A DNA stretch of 39,333 nt, taken from contig JAJDUC010000018.1 in the NCBI GenBank assembly GCA_022826865.1, forward strand, positions 1 to 39,333, read 5' to 3'. Both the position numbers and the translations under genes were made by a program. How positions within the stretch are numbered: the first letter of the stretch is position 1; every line of letters starts with the position of its first letter. Below the pieces are notes generated by a model. That model saw nothing but the letters and a program-made list of their open reading frames with translations, was not told the origin of the DNA and ran no database searches. Shown here one piece after another: positions 6,570 through 15,427 of the stretch. The stretch comes from Anaerolineae bacterium. GTDB taxonomy: Bacteria; Chloroflexota; Anaerolineae; Aggregatilineales; Phototrophicaceae.

Positions 6570-9242
6570 GTGCCATCCGCGTTGGAAACAATGGTCAAGA
6601 TCTTGAAGCTCGAACGCGAGCAAGGCGGCAAGAACAGCGCGGTCGTGGGCGGCCTTGGCGCCTTCGCCGCCAACTGGCAGTCGGATGCGCGCGAGCAAGC
6701 CCGGCGCGCGCAGCATCACATCCTGATTGACGAACTCGTGGATGCGCTGGCTGAATACGACAGCATCGCCGACCTGGATGAACGCGTGCAGAGACTCAGT
6801 TATCTTCTGGACCGCATCACGAATCGCGCCGCGGCGCCGCAAGCCTACCTGGATAAACTGCCGGAATGGGAGGCAAAGCTGGAGATGCCGGGCGGCAGGC
6901 GGGACAGGCGCGCCAGCTCGCCGCCGCCGCGGGATCACAGTGATCGCAGATCTTCGCGTCAAGGGCGAGGCAACTCAAGGAAGAATTTCCAGGCTTATGA
7001 CAGCGCCAATTGGGACGAAGATTTCACAGGCGGCCCAAACCGCCAGCAGCTCGATATTCCCACGATGCCGGCATTGGACCGCCCACCGCGTATGCCCCGC
7101 CCGGCGCGGACGCTCGACGATCAATTGGCCGAATACAAAGAACTTGCGGAACCCACGACCGCCGTAAAGGGGATAGGCAAAAAGTTTTCCGAGCTGCTGC
7201 AGCAGTTGGATTTGCATACGGTAAAAGACCTGCTGTTCAGTTTTCCTCGCGACTTTCGTGATTACACGGCATTGAAGTGCATCAGAGATCTTCCGCGAGA
7301 CAAAAAGGCGACGGTGATCGGCACAGTGCAACGGTTTTCGGTTGTCGGCGGCAAGGACCTTGTTCTTGTGGTCAGCGACGAAACGGGCAAATTGTCGGTT
7401 CGATTCTTCCAGGGACGGTTCCTGGCCGCCCGGCTGCGGCCGGGCATGTTAGTCATGCTCCATGGCATAGCCCGCTATTTCCGCGATACGGTTCAGATGA
7501 CCAATCCTGAATGGGAAGAACTGGACCTGGAGAATCTGCGTAAAATTGGAATCGTGCCGATCTATCGCCTGACAAAAGGATTGCGCGCGCGGCACCTGCG
7601 GAACACGATGAAAGCGCTTGCCGAGCACTGGGCGGAGCGAATACCGGATCCAGTTCCAGCGCCAGCGCTCGACCGAAACGACCTGGCGGATTTGGGTTGG
7701 GCAATCCAGCAGGCGCATTTTCCTGAAGGTTGGGACCACCTGCGGCATGCGCAGCGACGGCTGCGATTCGACAATTTGCTGATGCTGCAACTGGCTCTGC
7801 TGGGAAAACGGCGAGAATGGCAGGAGGCGCCGGGGCCGCAGCTGACCTGCGACGACGCCGGCATAAAGGCATTTATGGAGGCGGCTTTCCCATTTGAATT
7901 AACGCAAGCCCAGCAGCGCGTCTTTGCGGATATTTGCCGCGATGTCTCTCAGCCGATTCCAATGAATCGGCTGCTTCAAGGCGATGTGGGCTCGGGCAAG
8001 ACTGCCGTCATGATTCTCGCCCTGGCAATCGCCGTAAGCAACGGCAAGCAAGCGACTTTCATGGCGCCAACCGGCGTTCTGGCGGAACAGCACTTCCGTT
8101 CCGTCAGCGCAGCGTTTGAGGCGCAGGATCAACGAGACAAACCGGTGATCGCCCTGCTAACTAGCGCGCTTTCGACTTCCGAACGGGAATCGGTATATCG
8201 CGGGATTGCCGATGGCTCGATTGACATTGTGATCGGCACGCATGCCTTGATCCAGCAAGGTGTGGAATTTCACGATTTGGCCCTTGCGGTCATTGATGAG
8301 CAGCAGCGCTTCGGGGTGGATCAGCGCGCCGCCTTGCGTGGAAAAGGGCAGAACCCACACGTCCTGGTTAGTTCGGCGACGCCCTTTCCGCGGTCGCTCG
8401 CGCTGACAGTTTATGCCGATTTGGATCTCAGCACGATCGACGAAAAACCACCCGGCCGCCAAATCATTCGGACCAAGATCATTGACCCGGTGGCGCAGGA
8501 ACGCCTGAACGGTTTTGTGATTGCGCAGCTGGAGCAAGGTCGGCAAGCCTTTTTTGTGCAACCCCTGGTCGAAGCATCGGAGACGATCGAGACAGCATCC
8601 GCGACTGAAGCATACGACCGTCTGCGCCAGGTGTTCTTTCGTTTCCGGGTTTGTTTGCTGCATGGGCGCATGAGTCCGGCGGAGAAGGACGAATTGATGT
8701 CGGCTTTCGCTCGAAAAGAGTACGATGTGATGGTGACAACCGCCATTGCTGAAGTCGGCGTCGATATGCCAGAAGCCTCCGTAATTGTAGTTGATGGCGC
8801 CAATCGTTTTGGCCTGGCGCAACTGCACCAATTCCGCGGACGTGTCGGCCGCGGCGCCCATCAGTCTTATTGCTTCTTGATCCCGGATTCCGCCGCGAGT
8901 ATAGATATCGACCGCATCCGCGCCTACCAGGCGGGCGAATTGGACGCCGATGCGCTGTCGACGCCTGAGCTGCGATTGTCCGCGATGGAAGAAACCGACG
9001 ATGGCTTCGTCTTGACGGAAAAGGATCTGGCGCTGCGCGGCGCGGGCGAACTGCTGGGCCGGCGGCAGAGCGGCTTGAATCAATGGCAGATTTTGGAATC
9101 GCTTTCACCCGATCTCATAGAAATGGCGCAGCGTGAAGCGCGCACGCTTTACGAAGAAGATCCCGATTTGAGCATGCCCGACCATCAGCTGCTCGCGCGT
9201 TATATCGCCCAGGTCTATGCCGATAGCGGCGACATCAGTTAA
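6570..9242 (+). CDS. recG: ATP-dependent DNA helicase RecG with long N-terminal extension
   Basis: RecG remodels stalled replication forks and Holliday junctions. The GTG start at 6570 is 9 bases after a GGAGG. Residues 1 to about 195 form an extension absent from the roughly 690-residue E. coli protein; it ends in a basic, Arg/Ser/Pro-rich stretch (about 109-140). The RecG core then begins with a helix-hairpin-like GIGKKFSELL, the OB-fold wedge domain (about 245-310), Walker A GDVGSGKT (471-478) and motif II DEQQ (576-579, where DEQH is usual). The motif after it reads SSATPFPRSLALT, and the C-terminal helicase domain has QFRGRVGRG. Position after fakA and the degV pair agrees with the Bacillus-type gene order. 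Confidence 0.96.
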   Translation: MPSALETMVKILKLEREQGGKNSAVVGGLGAFAANWQSDAREQARRAQHHILIDELVDALAEYDSIADLDERVQRLSYLLDRITNRAAAPQAYLDKLPEWEAKLEMPGGRRDRRASSPPPRDHSDRRSSRQGRGNSRKNFQAYDSANWDEDFTGGPNRQQLDIPTMPALDRPPRMPRPARTLDDQLAEYKELAEPTTAVKGIGKKFSELLQQLDLHTVKDLLFSFPRDFRDYTALKCIRDLPRDKKATVIGTVQRFSVVGGKDLVLVVSDETGKLSVRFFQGRFLAARLRPGMLVMLHGIARYFRDTVQMTNPEWEELDLENLRKIGIVPIYRLTKGLRARHLRNTMKALAEHWAERIPDPVPAPALDRNDLADLGWAIQQAHFPEGWDHLRHAQRRLRFDNLLMLQLALLGKRREWQEAPGPQLTCDDAGIKAFMEAAFPFELTQAQQRVFADICRDVSQPIPMNRLLQGDVGSGKTAVMILALAIAVSNGKQATFMAPTGVLAEQHFRSVSAAFEAQDQRDKPVIALLTSALSTSERESVYRGIADGSIDIVIGTHALIQQGVEFHDLALAVIDEQQRFGVDQRAALRGKGQNPHVLVSSATPFPRSLALTVYADLDLSTIDEKPPGRQIIRTKIIDPVAQERLNGFVIAQLEQGRQAFFVQPLVEASETIETASATEAYDRLRQVFFRFRVCLLHGRMSPAEKDELMSAFARKEYDVMVTTAIAEVGVDMPEASVIVVDGANRFGLAQLHQFRGRVGRGAHQSYCFLIPDSAASIDIDRIRAYQAGELDADALSTPELRLSAMEETDDGFVLTEKDLALRGAGELLGRRQSGLNQWQILESLSPDLIEMAQREARTLYEEDPDLSMPDHQLLARYIAQVYADSGDIS

Positions 9243-9407
9243 TCCGCCTCAATTCATACCAGGCCGGCTTGAGTCGCAGGACCGCGCAAGCGCCTAATCT
9301 GGCCGCGGATTTCTTCCCGGCGCTGCCCTGCCGAATGCGCGAGTTGCATCCTCCCGCTACATACCTTGGCTGATTAGCATTCAATTACAAATCTGCTATG
9401 GAATCGA

Positions 9408-9437
9408 TTGGCGCTAATACAGCAGCAATACTACAAT
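9408..9437 (+). promoter_or_regulatory. Candidate promoter for coaD
   Basis: TTGGCG (9408-9413) and TACAAT (9432-9437) are separated by 18 bp, predicting a transcript start about 20 bases before the coaD ATG. The rest of the 220-bp gap after recG (9243-9407) shows no gene and no convincing terminator. Confidence 0.5.
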
Positions 9438-9462
9438 GCGCTGTTAGCGCAGGAGAAAGACC

Positions 9463-9954
9463 ATGTCAGGAAAAGGAATTGCGCTTTATCCGGCCTCGCT
9501 TGACCCAATTCATTATGGACACATTGATGTCGCCCTGCGCGCTTCCCGCTTCTTTGATCGGCTCATTGTCGCAATTTACGAGAATCCCAAGAGCAAGCGA
9601 CTGCTATTCGACATTGACGAACGAGTCGCGCTTGCGTCACAAATATTTCAGGATTACCCTTCGATATCAGTTGCGAAATATAATGCTCTTACAGTACAAT
9701 ATGCGCAGTCTGTTGGCGCAATCGCCCTAATTCGGGGGCTTAGAGTGTTCGGTGATTTCGAGTTTGAGTTTCGGATGGGAATGGCAAACAAAAAACTTGC
9801 GCCGGAGCTGGAAACCATTGCCATCTTGTCAGATGAGCAGTATATGCATATCAGTTCAAGCACGATTCGGGAAATTGCGGAGTTGGGCGGCGATGTCAGC
9901 GCGTTTGTGCCGCCGGTGATCGCGGAAGCGCTGAGGAACAAGTACAACGCCTGA
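9463..9954 (+). CDS. coaD: Pantetheine-phosphate adenylyltransferase (CoaD)
   Basis: This enzyme catalyses the penultimate step of coenzyme A synthesis, adenylating 4'-phosphopantetheine. The 163-residue length is typical. Family motifs are YPASLDPIHYGHID (HxGH nucleotidyltransferase motif at H17 and H20; YPGSFDP is commoner), IRGLRVFGDFEFE and the C-terminal HISSSTIREIAELGGD, which binds the adenylate. AGGAG at 9451-9455 is 7 bases before the ATG. In many bacteria recG is followed by rsmD and then coaD; here rsmD is absent from the gap. The next gene starts 41 bp downstream and may be cotranscribed. Confidence 0.95.
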   Translation: MSGKGIALYPASLDPIHYGHIDVALRASRFFDRLIVAIYENPKSKRLLFDIDERVALASQIFQDYPSISVAKYNALTVQYAQSVGAIALIRGLRVFGDFEFEFRMGMANKKLAPELETIAILSDEQYMHISSSTIREIAELGGDVSAFVPPVIAEALRNKYNA

Positions 9955-9995
9955 TTTACTAAGCGTTTGCACTGTCTTTCATGGGGAGGGGACAG

Positions 9996-10559
9996 ATGGA
10001 TATTCAACATTTAGTTGATCGTTTGGAAGACTTGATAGACGAGGGGCGGCATCTCTTCGGCACAAAATATACTATGGTTGATGAAGAACGCGCCTTGGAG
10101 ATAATCGATCAGATGCGGATCTCAATTCCGGAAGAGATCGAATCCGCGGCGCGAACGATCCAACAGCGCGATCGAGTTTTGGCGGAAGCCAACGAAGAAG
10201 CGGCGCGGATCGTGCAGCAGGCGCGGCAGCACAGTGAAGACCTGATCGACGATCAGGAGATGGTCAAACAGGCCAAGGTGCGCGCCGAGTACGTCATTGA
10301 GCAGGCCCGCATCGAAGCAGAAAAGATCACGCGGGAGGCCGACAAATACGTCCTGGTCCAGCTCAGCCAGATGGAACAGCAATTCGCCCACACGCTTGAT
10401 GAAATCCGCAACGGCATCCAACTGATGCAATATGAGCCACCGGTCGCGGTGGAGCCGGAAGCGGAGCAGCAGCCGGTTGAGTTGCCGCGCGGTGATGTCG
10501 GTCACGAGCCGATCAACTTTGAAAGACCGGCTCAGGCGCCCGTAGGCGGCCACATCTAA
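9996..10559 (+). CDS. Coiled-coil protein of unknown function (DivIVA/ATP-synthase-b-like)
   Basis: The 187-residue, very acidic and soluble protein is predicted to be mostly helical. Residues about 45-140 are rich in Glu, Arg, Gln and Ala in a heptad-like pattern (AEANEEAARIVQQARQ, EQARIEAEKITREAD), resembling stalk or scaffold proteins such as DivIVA or the ATP synthase b subunit. The last 45 residues are Pro/Glu-rich and probably disordered. There is no signal peptide. ATG 9996 is preferred to ATG 9981 because GGGGAGGGG (9983-9991) then lies at proper spacing. A hairpin terminator follows at 10589. A cell-division or envelope scaffold role is possible, but no family can be named with certainty. 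Confidence 0.75.
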   Translation: MDIQHLVDRLEDLIDEGRHLFGTKYTMVDEERALEIIDQMRISIPEEIESAARTIQQRDRVLAEANEEAARIVQQARQHSEDLIDDQEMVKQAKVRAEYVIEQARIEAEKITREADKYVLVQLSQMEQQFAHTLDEIRNGIQLMQYEPPVAVEPEAEQQPVELPRGDVGHEPINFERPAQAPVGGHI

Positions 10560-10588
10560 ACTCCTCTCCACAGTTTAAGTTTCGCCAT

Positions 10589-10621
10589 ACAGGCATCACT
10601 TCAGTGATGTCTGTTTGTCTT
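10589..10621 (+). terminator. Hairpin terminator after the coiled-coil gene
   Basis: ACAGGCATCACT (10589-10600) pairs with AGTGATGTCTGT (10603-10614) around a 2-base loop, with one G-T pair, followed by the T-rich TTGTCTT. This ends the coaD unit and separates it from comEC. Confidence 0.6.
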
Positions 10622-10647
10622 GCAAAGTCGTAGAAGTTGGTTACAAT
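10620..10647 (+). promoter_or_regulatory. Candidate promoter for comEC
   Basis: TTGCAA (10620-10625) and TACAAT (10642-10647) are spaced by 16 bp just after the terminator. The ATG of comEC is at 10682 and has no obvious ribosome binding site. Confidence 0.5.
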
Positions 10648-10681
10648 CTCGTCACCGATTCATTAGCGCTTCGCTTCTGCC

Positions 10682-13030
10682 ATGCGCTTGATTTACATTA
10701 CAGTCGCCTGGGCGCTTGGGATCACCCTGGCGCGGTCCCTTCAGGGCGTCGAGGTTGCTTTCTGGCTGGCCATCTGCGCCGCGGCCGTGTCAATCGCAGC
10801 GCTTCTCCGCCGGCATCGCCTTCGTTGGATATTTGTGCTGGTGGCCGCTTCGGCCGCCGGCGGCGCTCGCCTGTCCGTGATGCCGCGCAGCAGCGAAATC
10901 GCGCTTTACAACGGCGCCAGCGGCACGATCACGGGTGTCGTCGTCGCCGAACCGCGGGTCCGCGACCACCTGGCGCAGCTTCGGGTCGAAGTCGAGTCCA
11001 TATTTGTCAACAGCGCCGACAGCGCGATCAGCGGGCTTGTGCTTGTCGAGGTCGGGCGCTTCAGCGATGTCCAATACGGCGACCGCATTCGCGCGACAGG
11101 CGCCCTGGAAACGCCGGCCGCCTGGGACAAGTTCTCCTACGCCGATTACCTGGGCCGGCAAGGCATCTTCAGCATGATGCGCTATGCCGGCCTGCAGGTC
11201 CTTGACTCGGGAAACGGTCAGCCCTATGCAGCCACGCTCCTGGCGCTGAAGGATGTGATGCGCCGCGTCATCGCGACCGGCTTGCCCGAACCACAGGCCG
11301 GCTTGTTAACGGGCATTCTGCTGGGAGACGAAAGAGGCATATCGCCCGGGCTTGCCGATGACTTCGCGCGCGTGGGCGCATCGCATATCATTGTCATCAG
11401 CGGCTTCAACATGGTCGTCGTCAGCGCTATTGTGATCCGCGTATTGTCCAGCCTTTTCGCGGGAAACAGACTTATTGTAACCGGCGGCGCAGTTACGGTC
11501 ATCGCGGTCTACTCGCTTCTTGTTGGCGCCAGCCCCGGTATTCTGCGCGCCGCCTTGATGAGCGGACTGCTCGTCATTGGCAGCCAACTCAACCGGCGAA
11601 CCTTTGTCCCGACTTCGCTCGCTTTTGCGACGCTGCTGCTTTCCGCAGGCGATCCGCATGTTCTGCTTGACGTTGGCTTTCAGCTGAGCTTTTGCGCAGT
11701 GCTGGGGCTGAGTCTCTTCGCCGATCCATTGTCCCGACTGTTTCGCGCTCTGCTCGATCTCTTCCTTCCAGCGCGCCTCGCCGCAATTTCGGACGGCGCC
11801 CTCAAAGAACCGCTTATCGTCTCAATCGCTGCGCAGGTTTCCACCTTGCCGTTGATTGTCTTATATTTCGATCGGCTTTCGCTGGCGGCCTTGCCCGTCA
11901 ATCTCTTGATCGTTCCGGCGCAATCGTTTCTCTTGCTGCTCGGCCTTTCGGCGGTCATGTTATATGTCTTTGTTCCCGCGCTTGGCAGCATCCTGTTCTG
12001 GGCGGACTATATCTTCCTGTCCTGGACGATCTCAGTCGTGCGCAGCTTTGCCGCCCTGGATTACGCCGAGCTGGTCCTGCAATTGGACGGGCGACTTATA
12101 CAGGGCTTCTACATTTTGATGATCGGAGGCGCTATGATCCACGCGGCTCGCCCACCGATGTGGCAGAGATTTTCAAGCTTTCTTTCGCGCAATGCCGTAT
12201 TCTCCAGCATTGTTAGCGGCGCGTCCATCGCTCTCATTCTCATGCTGGCGATGCTGGCCAGCCGGCCGGATGGCAGGCTGAACGTCTGGCTGCTCGATGT
12301 CGGCCATAGCAACGCTGTGCTGCTGCAAACGCCGGGCGGCGCGCAGATCATGATAGATGGCGGGCGCTTTCCTTCGCGACTGCTGACCGCGGTTGGCGAC
12401 CGCCTGCCCTTTTACGATCGCGACATTGAAATTCTGGTCATCACGCATCCGGACGAATGGGATATTGCCGCGCTTAACAGCCTGCTCAATCGCTACACCG
12501 TCGGGGCGGCGCTTTATCACGGGCAGCCAAACCGCGGCGAGGTATTCCAGCAGATCAATGCCGCTCTCAAAGAATCCAGGACGGCGGTCGTCGAAGCGCG
12601 CGCGGGATACATCCTCGAGTTTTCAGATGGCGTCCGGATCGAAGTATTGCATCCGCAGGCCAGACCGACCATCACCGACAAACTCGGCGATGGGGCGCTG
12701 GTTCTGCGTGTTCACTATGGGAGTGTGTCAGTGCTGCTCACATCCGACCTGAGCGCGGCCGGCCAGAAAGAGATGCTCGCCCAGGGTGTCAGCCCGGTCG
12801 CGAGCATCATGCAGATTCCCCAACACGGCGCGGCGCGCGCGCTTGACCGCGCCTTTCTCAAGCTGGCGCAGCCACAGGTTGCCCTGCTCCAAAGCGACAT
12901 CGCCAATCGCCGGGGCGACCCGGATCCTGACACCATGGCGCAGTTTGACAGCCTGCATCTTTTTCGCAGCGACCAAATGGGGCATATCCACCTCAGCATT
13001 GATGGCCAAAGCGTTCGCGTATTTCACTAG
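10682..13030 (+). CDS. comEC: ComEC/Rec2 family DNA-uptake channel protein with degenerate metallo-beta-lactamase domain
   Basis: The 782-residue protein has the ComEC layout. An N-terminal membrane pair and OB-like DUF4131 region (about 1-170) leads into the polytopic Competence domain (about 190-500, with LLTGILLGDERGI and HIIVISGFNMVV). A C-terminal metallo-beta-lactamase-like domain starts near 534 (NVWLLDVGHSNAVLL). ComEC forms the inner-membrane channel for single-stranded DNA in transformation, and its C-terminal domain is thought to degrade the other strand. Here the metal motif HxDxDH reads HPDEWD (about 587-592), the later HHGS reads QHGA (about 711-714), and the usual NxxGHP reads NRRGDP. 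The nuclease domain is therefore probably inactive. No other competence genes are nearby. Confidence 0.9.
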   Translation: MRLIYITVAWALGITLARSLQGVEVAFWLAICAAAVSIAALLRRHRLRWIFVLVAASAAGGARLSVMPRSSEIALYNGASGTITGVVVAEPRVRDHLAQLRVEVESIFVNSADSAISGLVLVEVGRFSDVQYGDRIRATGALETPAAWDKFSYADYLGRQGIFSMMRYAGLQVLDSGNGQPYAATLLALKDVMRRVIATGLPEPQAGLLTGILLGDERGISPGLADDFARVGASHIIVISGFNMVVVSAIVIRVLSSLFAGNRLIVTGGAVTVIAVYSLLVGASPGILRAALMSGLLVIGSQLNRRTFVPTSLAFATLLLSAGDPHVLLDVGFQLSFCAVLGLSLFADPLSRLFRALLDLFLPARLAAISDGALKEPLIVSIAAQVSTLPLIVLYFDRLSLAALPVNLLIVPAQSFLLLLGLSAVMLYVFVPALGSILFWADYIFLSWTISVVRSFAALDYAELVLQLDGRLIQGFYILMIGGAMIHAARPPMWQRFSSFLSRNAVFSSIVSGASIALILMLAMLASRPDGRLNVWLLDVGHSNAVLLQTPGGAQIMIDGGRFPSRLLTAVGDRLPFYDRDIEILVITHPDEWDIAALNSLLNRYTVGAALYHGQPNRGEVFQQINAALKESRTAVVEARAGYILEFSDGVRIEVLHPQARPTITDKLGDGALVLRVHYGSVSVLLTSDLSAAGQKEMLAQGVSPVASIMQIPQHGAARALDRAFLKLAQPQVALLQSDIANRRGDPDPDTMAQFDSLHLFRSDQMGHIHLSIDGQSVRVFH

Positions 13031-13049
13031 CGAGCGCGAAGAGCCTAAA

Positions 13050-13080
13050 CAAAAAGGAGGGCCTTGCGCCCTCCTCTTCG
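13050..13080. terminator. Bidirectional terminator between comEC and the oxidoreductase gene
   Basis: AGGAGGGC (13055-13062) pairs with GCCCTCCT (13068-13075) around the loop CTTGC. An A-run at 13050-13054 gives a strong T-tract when read on the - strand, ending the 13103-15341 unit. The + strand tail (CTTCGTG) is weaker. Confidence 0.8.
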
Positions 13081-13102
13081 TGTCGGAATCTATTGCGAAC
13101 GC

Positions 13103-14305
13103 TCAATAGCGAATATCCACATGGCTTCGGGACGCGGCCGAGTCCATAATCGCATCGCAGATCACCGCATTGCGATAGCCGTCGGCGAACGTGGCGCCGT
13201 AGGGCGCGACATCCTTGTCGTTCACAATGGCGTCGAAGAAGTGATGGAATTCATGCACGAAGCTATGCTCCCAGCCGATGATATGACCATGCGGCCACCA
13301 GTTTTCCCAATAGGGATGATGGGCTTCGGTCACAAGCACGTTGTGAAAGCCCTGCGTTGTATCGGGCGTTTCGCCTTTCCAAAAGACATTCAATTCGTTA
13401 AGCCGTTCCAGATTGAAGTGGATCGAGCCGTTCTCGGCATTGATCTCGAAGGAATTGAAGTTCTTGCGCCCCTGCGCAAAACGCGTTGCCTCAACTGTTC
13501 CGAGCGCGCCATTCTCAAAATCCAGCAGCGCCACGAAGCCGTCATCGACATCGGACTTCACCATGCCGCCGGTTCCGTCCGGACGTTCTGTGATCCAGGT
13601 CTGCGCCAAGCCGGAAACAGCTTTAGGTTCGCCGACAAGGAAGCGCGCCAAATCGATGATGTGCGCGCCCAGGTCGCCCAGGGCGCCGCTGCCGCAGATG
13701 TCCTTTTGGAAACGCCAGGTCGTCTCCATCTCAGGATCCATGCCCCATTCTTGCAGGTAAACCGCGCGCCAGTGATAGATCTGACCTAGTTTGCCGCTGT
13801 CGATGATTTTCTTCGCCTGCTGCACAGCCGGCACAAAGCGGTAATTGAAGGCGACCATGTGTTTGACGCCGGCGCTTTCCACGGCATCCAGCATGGACTT
13901 CGCCTCTTCCGCCGTGCGCGCCAGCGGTTTTTCGCAGAAGACGTGTTTTCCGGCTTGCGCGGCGGCGATGCAGGGCTCGGCATGGGCATCGTTGGGACCG
14001 CCGTTGTCCAGCACCTGTACGTCATCATCCGCGACCAGGTCGCGCCAGTCCGTATAGGCCTTTTCATAGCCATAGCGGACGGCGGCGGCATTGACCGCTT
14101 CTTCATTACGCCCGGCAATCGCCGTCAGGCGTGGAATCGCCACGGGCGGATACATCATATAGGGGATTTTCCTGAAGGCGTTGGTATGCGCCTTGCCCAT
14201 GAAGGCGTAGCCAATCATGCCGATGCCAAGTTCCGGCGCCTCAACATCGGCGCCAGTGGTCGCCATGCTGGTGAAGGTCGTGCTCACTTGTTTTTCGTCA
14301 GCCAT
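13103..14305 (-). CDS. Gfo/Idh/MocA family NAD(P)-dependent oxidoreductase
   Basis: The 400-residue protein has an N-terminal Rossmann fold (GIGMIGYAFMGKAHT at about 27-41, a variant of the GxGxxG nucleotide motif). The family EKPLA motif follows, whose Lys takes part in catalysis, and then the C-terminal substrate domain with GSGALGDLGAHIIDLARFLVG. Members oxidise or reduce sugars, inositols or sugar acids. GGGAGA lies just before the ATG. It is the downstream partner of the isomerase/epimerase gene (34-bp gap), a pairing common in polyol and inositol-type catabolism. The opposite-strand reading frame here is a codon-bias shadow. The exact substrate cannot be read from the sequence. Confidence 0.92.
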   Translation of the reverse strand: MADEKQVSTTFTSMATTGADVEAPELGIGMIGYAFMGKAHTNAFRKIPYMMYPPVAIPRLTAIAGRNEEAVNAAAVRYGYEKAYTDWRDLVADDDVQVLDNGGPNDAHAEPCIAAAQAGKHVFCEKPLARTAEEAKSMLDAVESAGVKHMVAFNYRFVPAVQQAKKIIDSGKLGQIYHWRAVYLQEWGMDPEMETTWRFQKDICGSGALGDLGAHIIDLARFLVGEPKAVSGLAQTWITERPDGTGGMVKSDVDDGFVALLDFENGALGTVEATRFAQGRKNFNSFEINAENGSIHFNLERLNELNVFWKGETPDTTQGFHNVLVTEAHHPYWENWWPHGHIIGWEHSFVHEFHHFFDAIVNDKDVAPYGATFADGYRNAVICDAIMDSAASRSHVDIRY

Positions 14306-14339
14306 TTCTTATCTCCCGATTGCTGTTTCAACTCTGCAT

Positions 14340-15341
14340 TTATTCGTCGGCGAAGGCGGCGTCAAAGGCCAGCGCCGAAGCTGTGAAATCGTTGGCCTTG
14401 ACCCATGCTGCTGATTCAGTCGCGCCGAATTCGCGATCCATGCCGCTGTCTTCCCATTCGACCGAGAGCGGACCTTGGTAACCCGCCCGATTAAGCGCGC
14501 GGATCATTGCGTCAATATCCAGGTCGCCATGTCCCGGCGAGACAAAATCCCAGCCGCGCCGCGCATCGCCGAAATTCAGGTGCGAGGCGAGAATGCTGGT
14601 CACATTATCCAGCGTCACTTTGGAATCCTTCACGTGGACATGGAAGATGCGGTCGGCGAAGCGGTCGATGAACTTGACCGGATCGAAGAGTTGGTGGATG
14701 AAATGACTGGGATCAAAGTTGAAACCGAATGCGGGATGTTGATCCAGCGCTTCCAGCGTCTTCTCCGCGGTATAGATGTCATAGGCGATTTCACTCGGAT
14801 GCGCCTCCAAGGCGAACTTGACGCCCTCCGCCGCGAAGACATCCAGAACCGGCGTCCAGCGTTCGGCAAACTCCTGGTAGCCGGCATCGATCATCTCGTC
14901 GGACGTGGGCGGAAAACGGTAAATCATGTGCCAAACCGGGCTCCCGGTGAATCCATTGACCACATCGACACCGAAGGCTTTGGCGGCGAGCGCGGTGCGT
15001 TTCATCTCTTCGGCGCAGCGCTCGCGGACGCCGTCAGCATCGCCATCGCCCCAGAGCCGATCGGGCAAGATGGCGCGATGGCGCTCGTCAATGAAGGCCT
15101 CGGCCACGCACTGCCCCACCAGGTGATTGCTGATGGAATAGTATTTTAATCCGTTTGCTTCCAAGACATCCTTGCGCGACTGAATATAGGCGTCGCTTTC
15201 CAGGGCCTTGTCCACCTCAAAATGGTCGCCCCAACAAGCCAGTTCAAGCCCGTCATAGCCGAAGCTCTTGGCTTTTTCAGCGATCGTCTCAAAGGGCAAA
15301 TCCGCCCATTGACCTGTAAAAAGAGTTACCGGTCTCGGCAT
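14340..15341 (-). CDS. Sugar phosphate isomerase/epimerase (xylose-isomerase-like TIM barrel)
   Basis: The 333-residue protein belongs to the AP-endonuclease-2/xylose-isomerase-like TIM-barrel superfamily. Recognisable elements are [16 protein letters not shown] near the N-terminus, [12 protein letters not shown] (metal-binding Glu and His), [20 protein letters not shown] and [11 protein letters not shown] (C-terminal metal-binding Glu). These match divalent-metal-dependent isomerases or epimerases acting on sugars and inosose-like compounds. AAGGAAG lies about 7 bases before the ATG, and a good promoter is seen at 15390-15418. It is first in a two-gene unit with the Gfo/Idh/MocA oxidoreductase, so the pair probably oxidises and isomerises one sugar or cyclitol. 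Confidence 0.9.
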   Translation of the reverse strand: MPRPVTLFTGQWADLPFETIAEKAKSFGYDGLELACWGDHFEVDKALESDAYIQSRKDVLEANGLKYYSISNHLVGQCVAEAFIDERHRAILPDRLWGDGDADGVRERCAEEMKRTALAAKAFGVDVVNGFTGSPVWHMIYRFPPTSDEMIDAGYQEFAERWTPVLDVFAAEGVKFALEAHPSEIAYDIYTAEKTLEALDQHPAFGFNFDPSHFIHQLFDPVKFIDRFADRIFHVHVKDSKVTLDNVTSILASHLNFGDARRGWDFVSPGHGDLDIDAMIRALNRAGYQGPLSVEWEDSGMDREFGATESAAWVKANDFTASALAFDAAFADE

Positions 15342-15389
15342 AAGTCGCTTCCTTTCAAAGCAATTGGATTGGCAAGAGTAACGGCTACA

Positions 15390-15418
15390 AGTATAACGAG
15401 CAAAGCCGCAAGCTCCAA
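15390..15418 (-). promoter_or_regulatory. Promoter of the isomerase-oxidoreductase unit
   Basis: Read on the - strand, TTGGAG (15413-15418) and TATACT (15390-15395) are 17 bp apart. The target duplication of repeat A begins only 10 bp upstream of the -35 box, so the insertion may have displaced an upstream control site. Confidence 0.6.
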
Positions 15419-15427
15419 TACCGCGCG

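Noticed and set aside
8157..9083. 308-codon - strand open frame inside recG
   Set aside because: Lies opposite the helicase motifs of recG and has no family features.
9243..9407. Missing rsmD gene hidden after recG
   Set aside because: No open frame of sufficient length or methyltransferase motif is present in the gap.
13064..13789. 241-codon + strand open frame opposite the oxidoreductase gene
   Set aside because: Begins in the terminator region and runs antisense to a clear Gfo/Idh/MocA gene.
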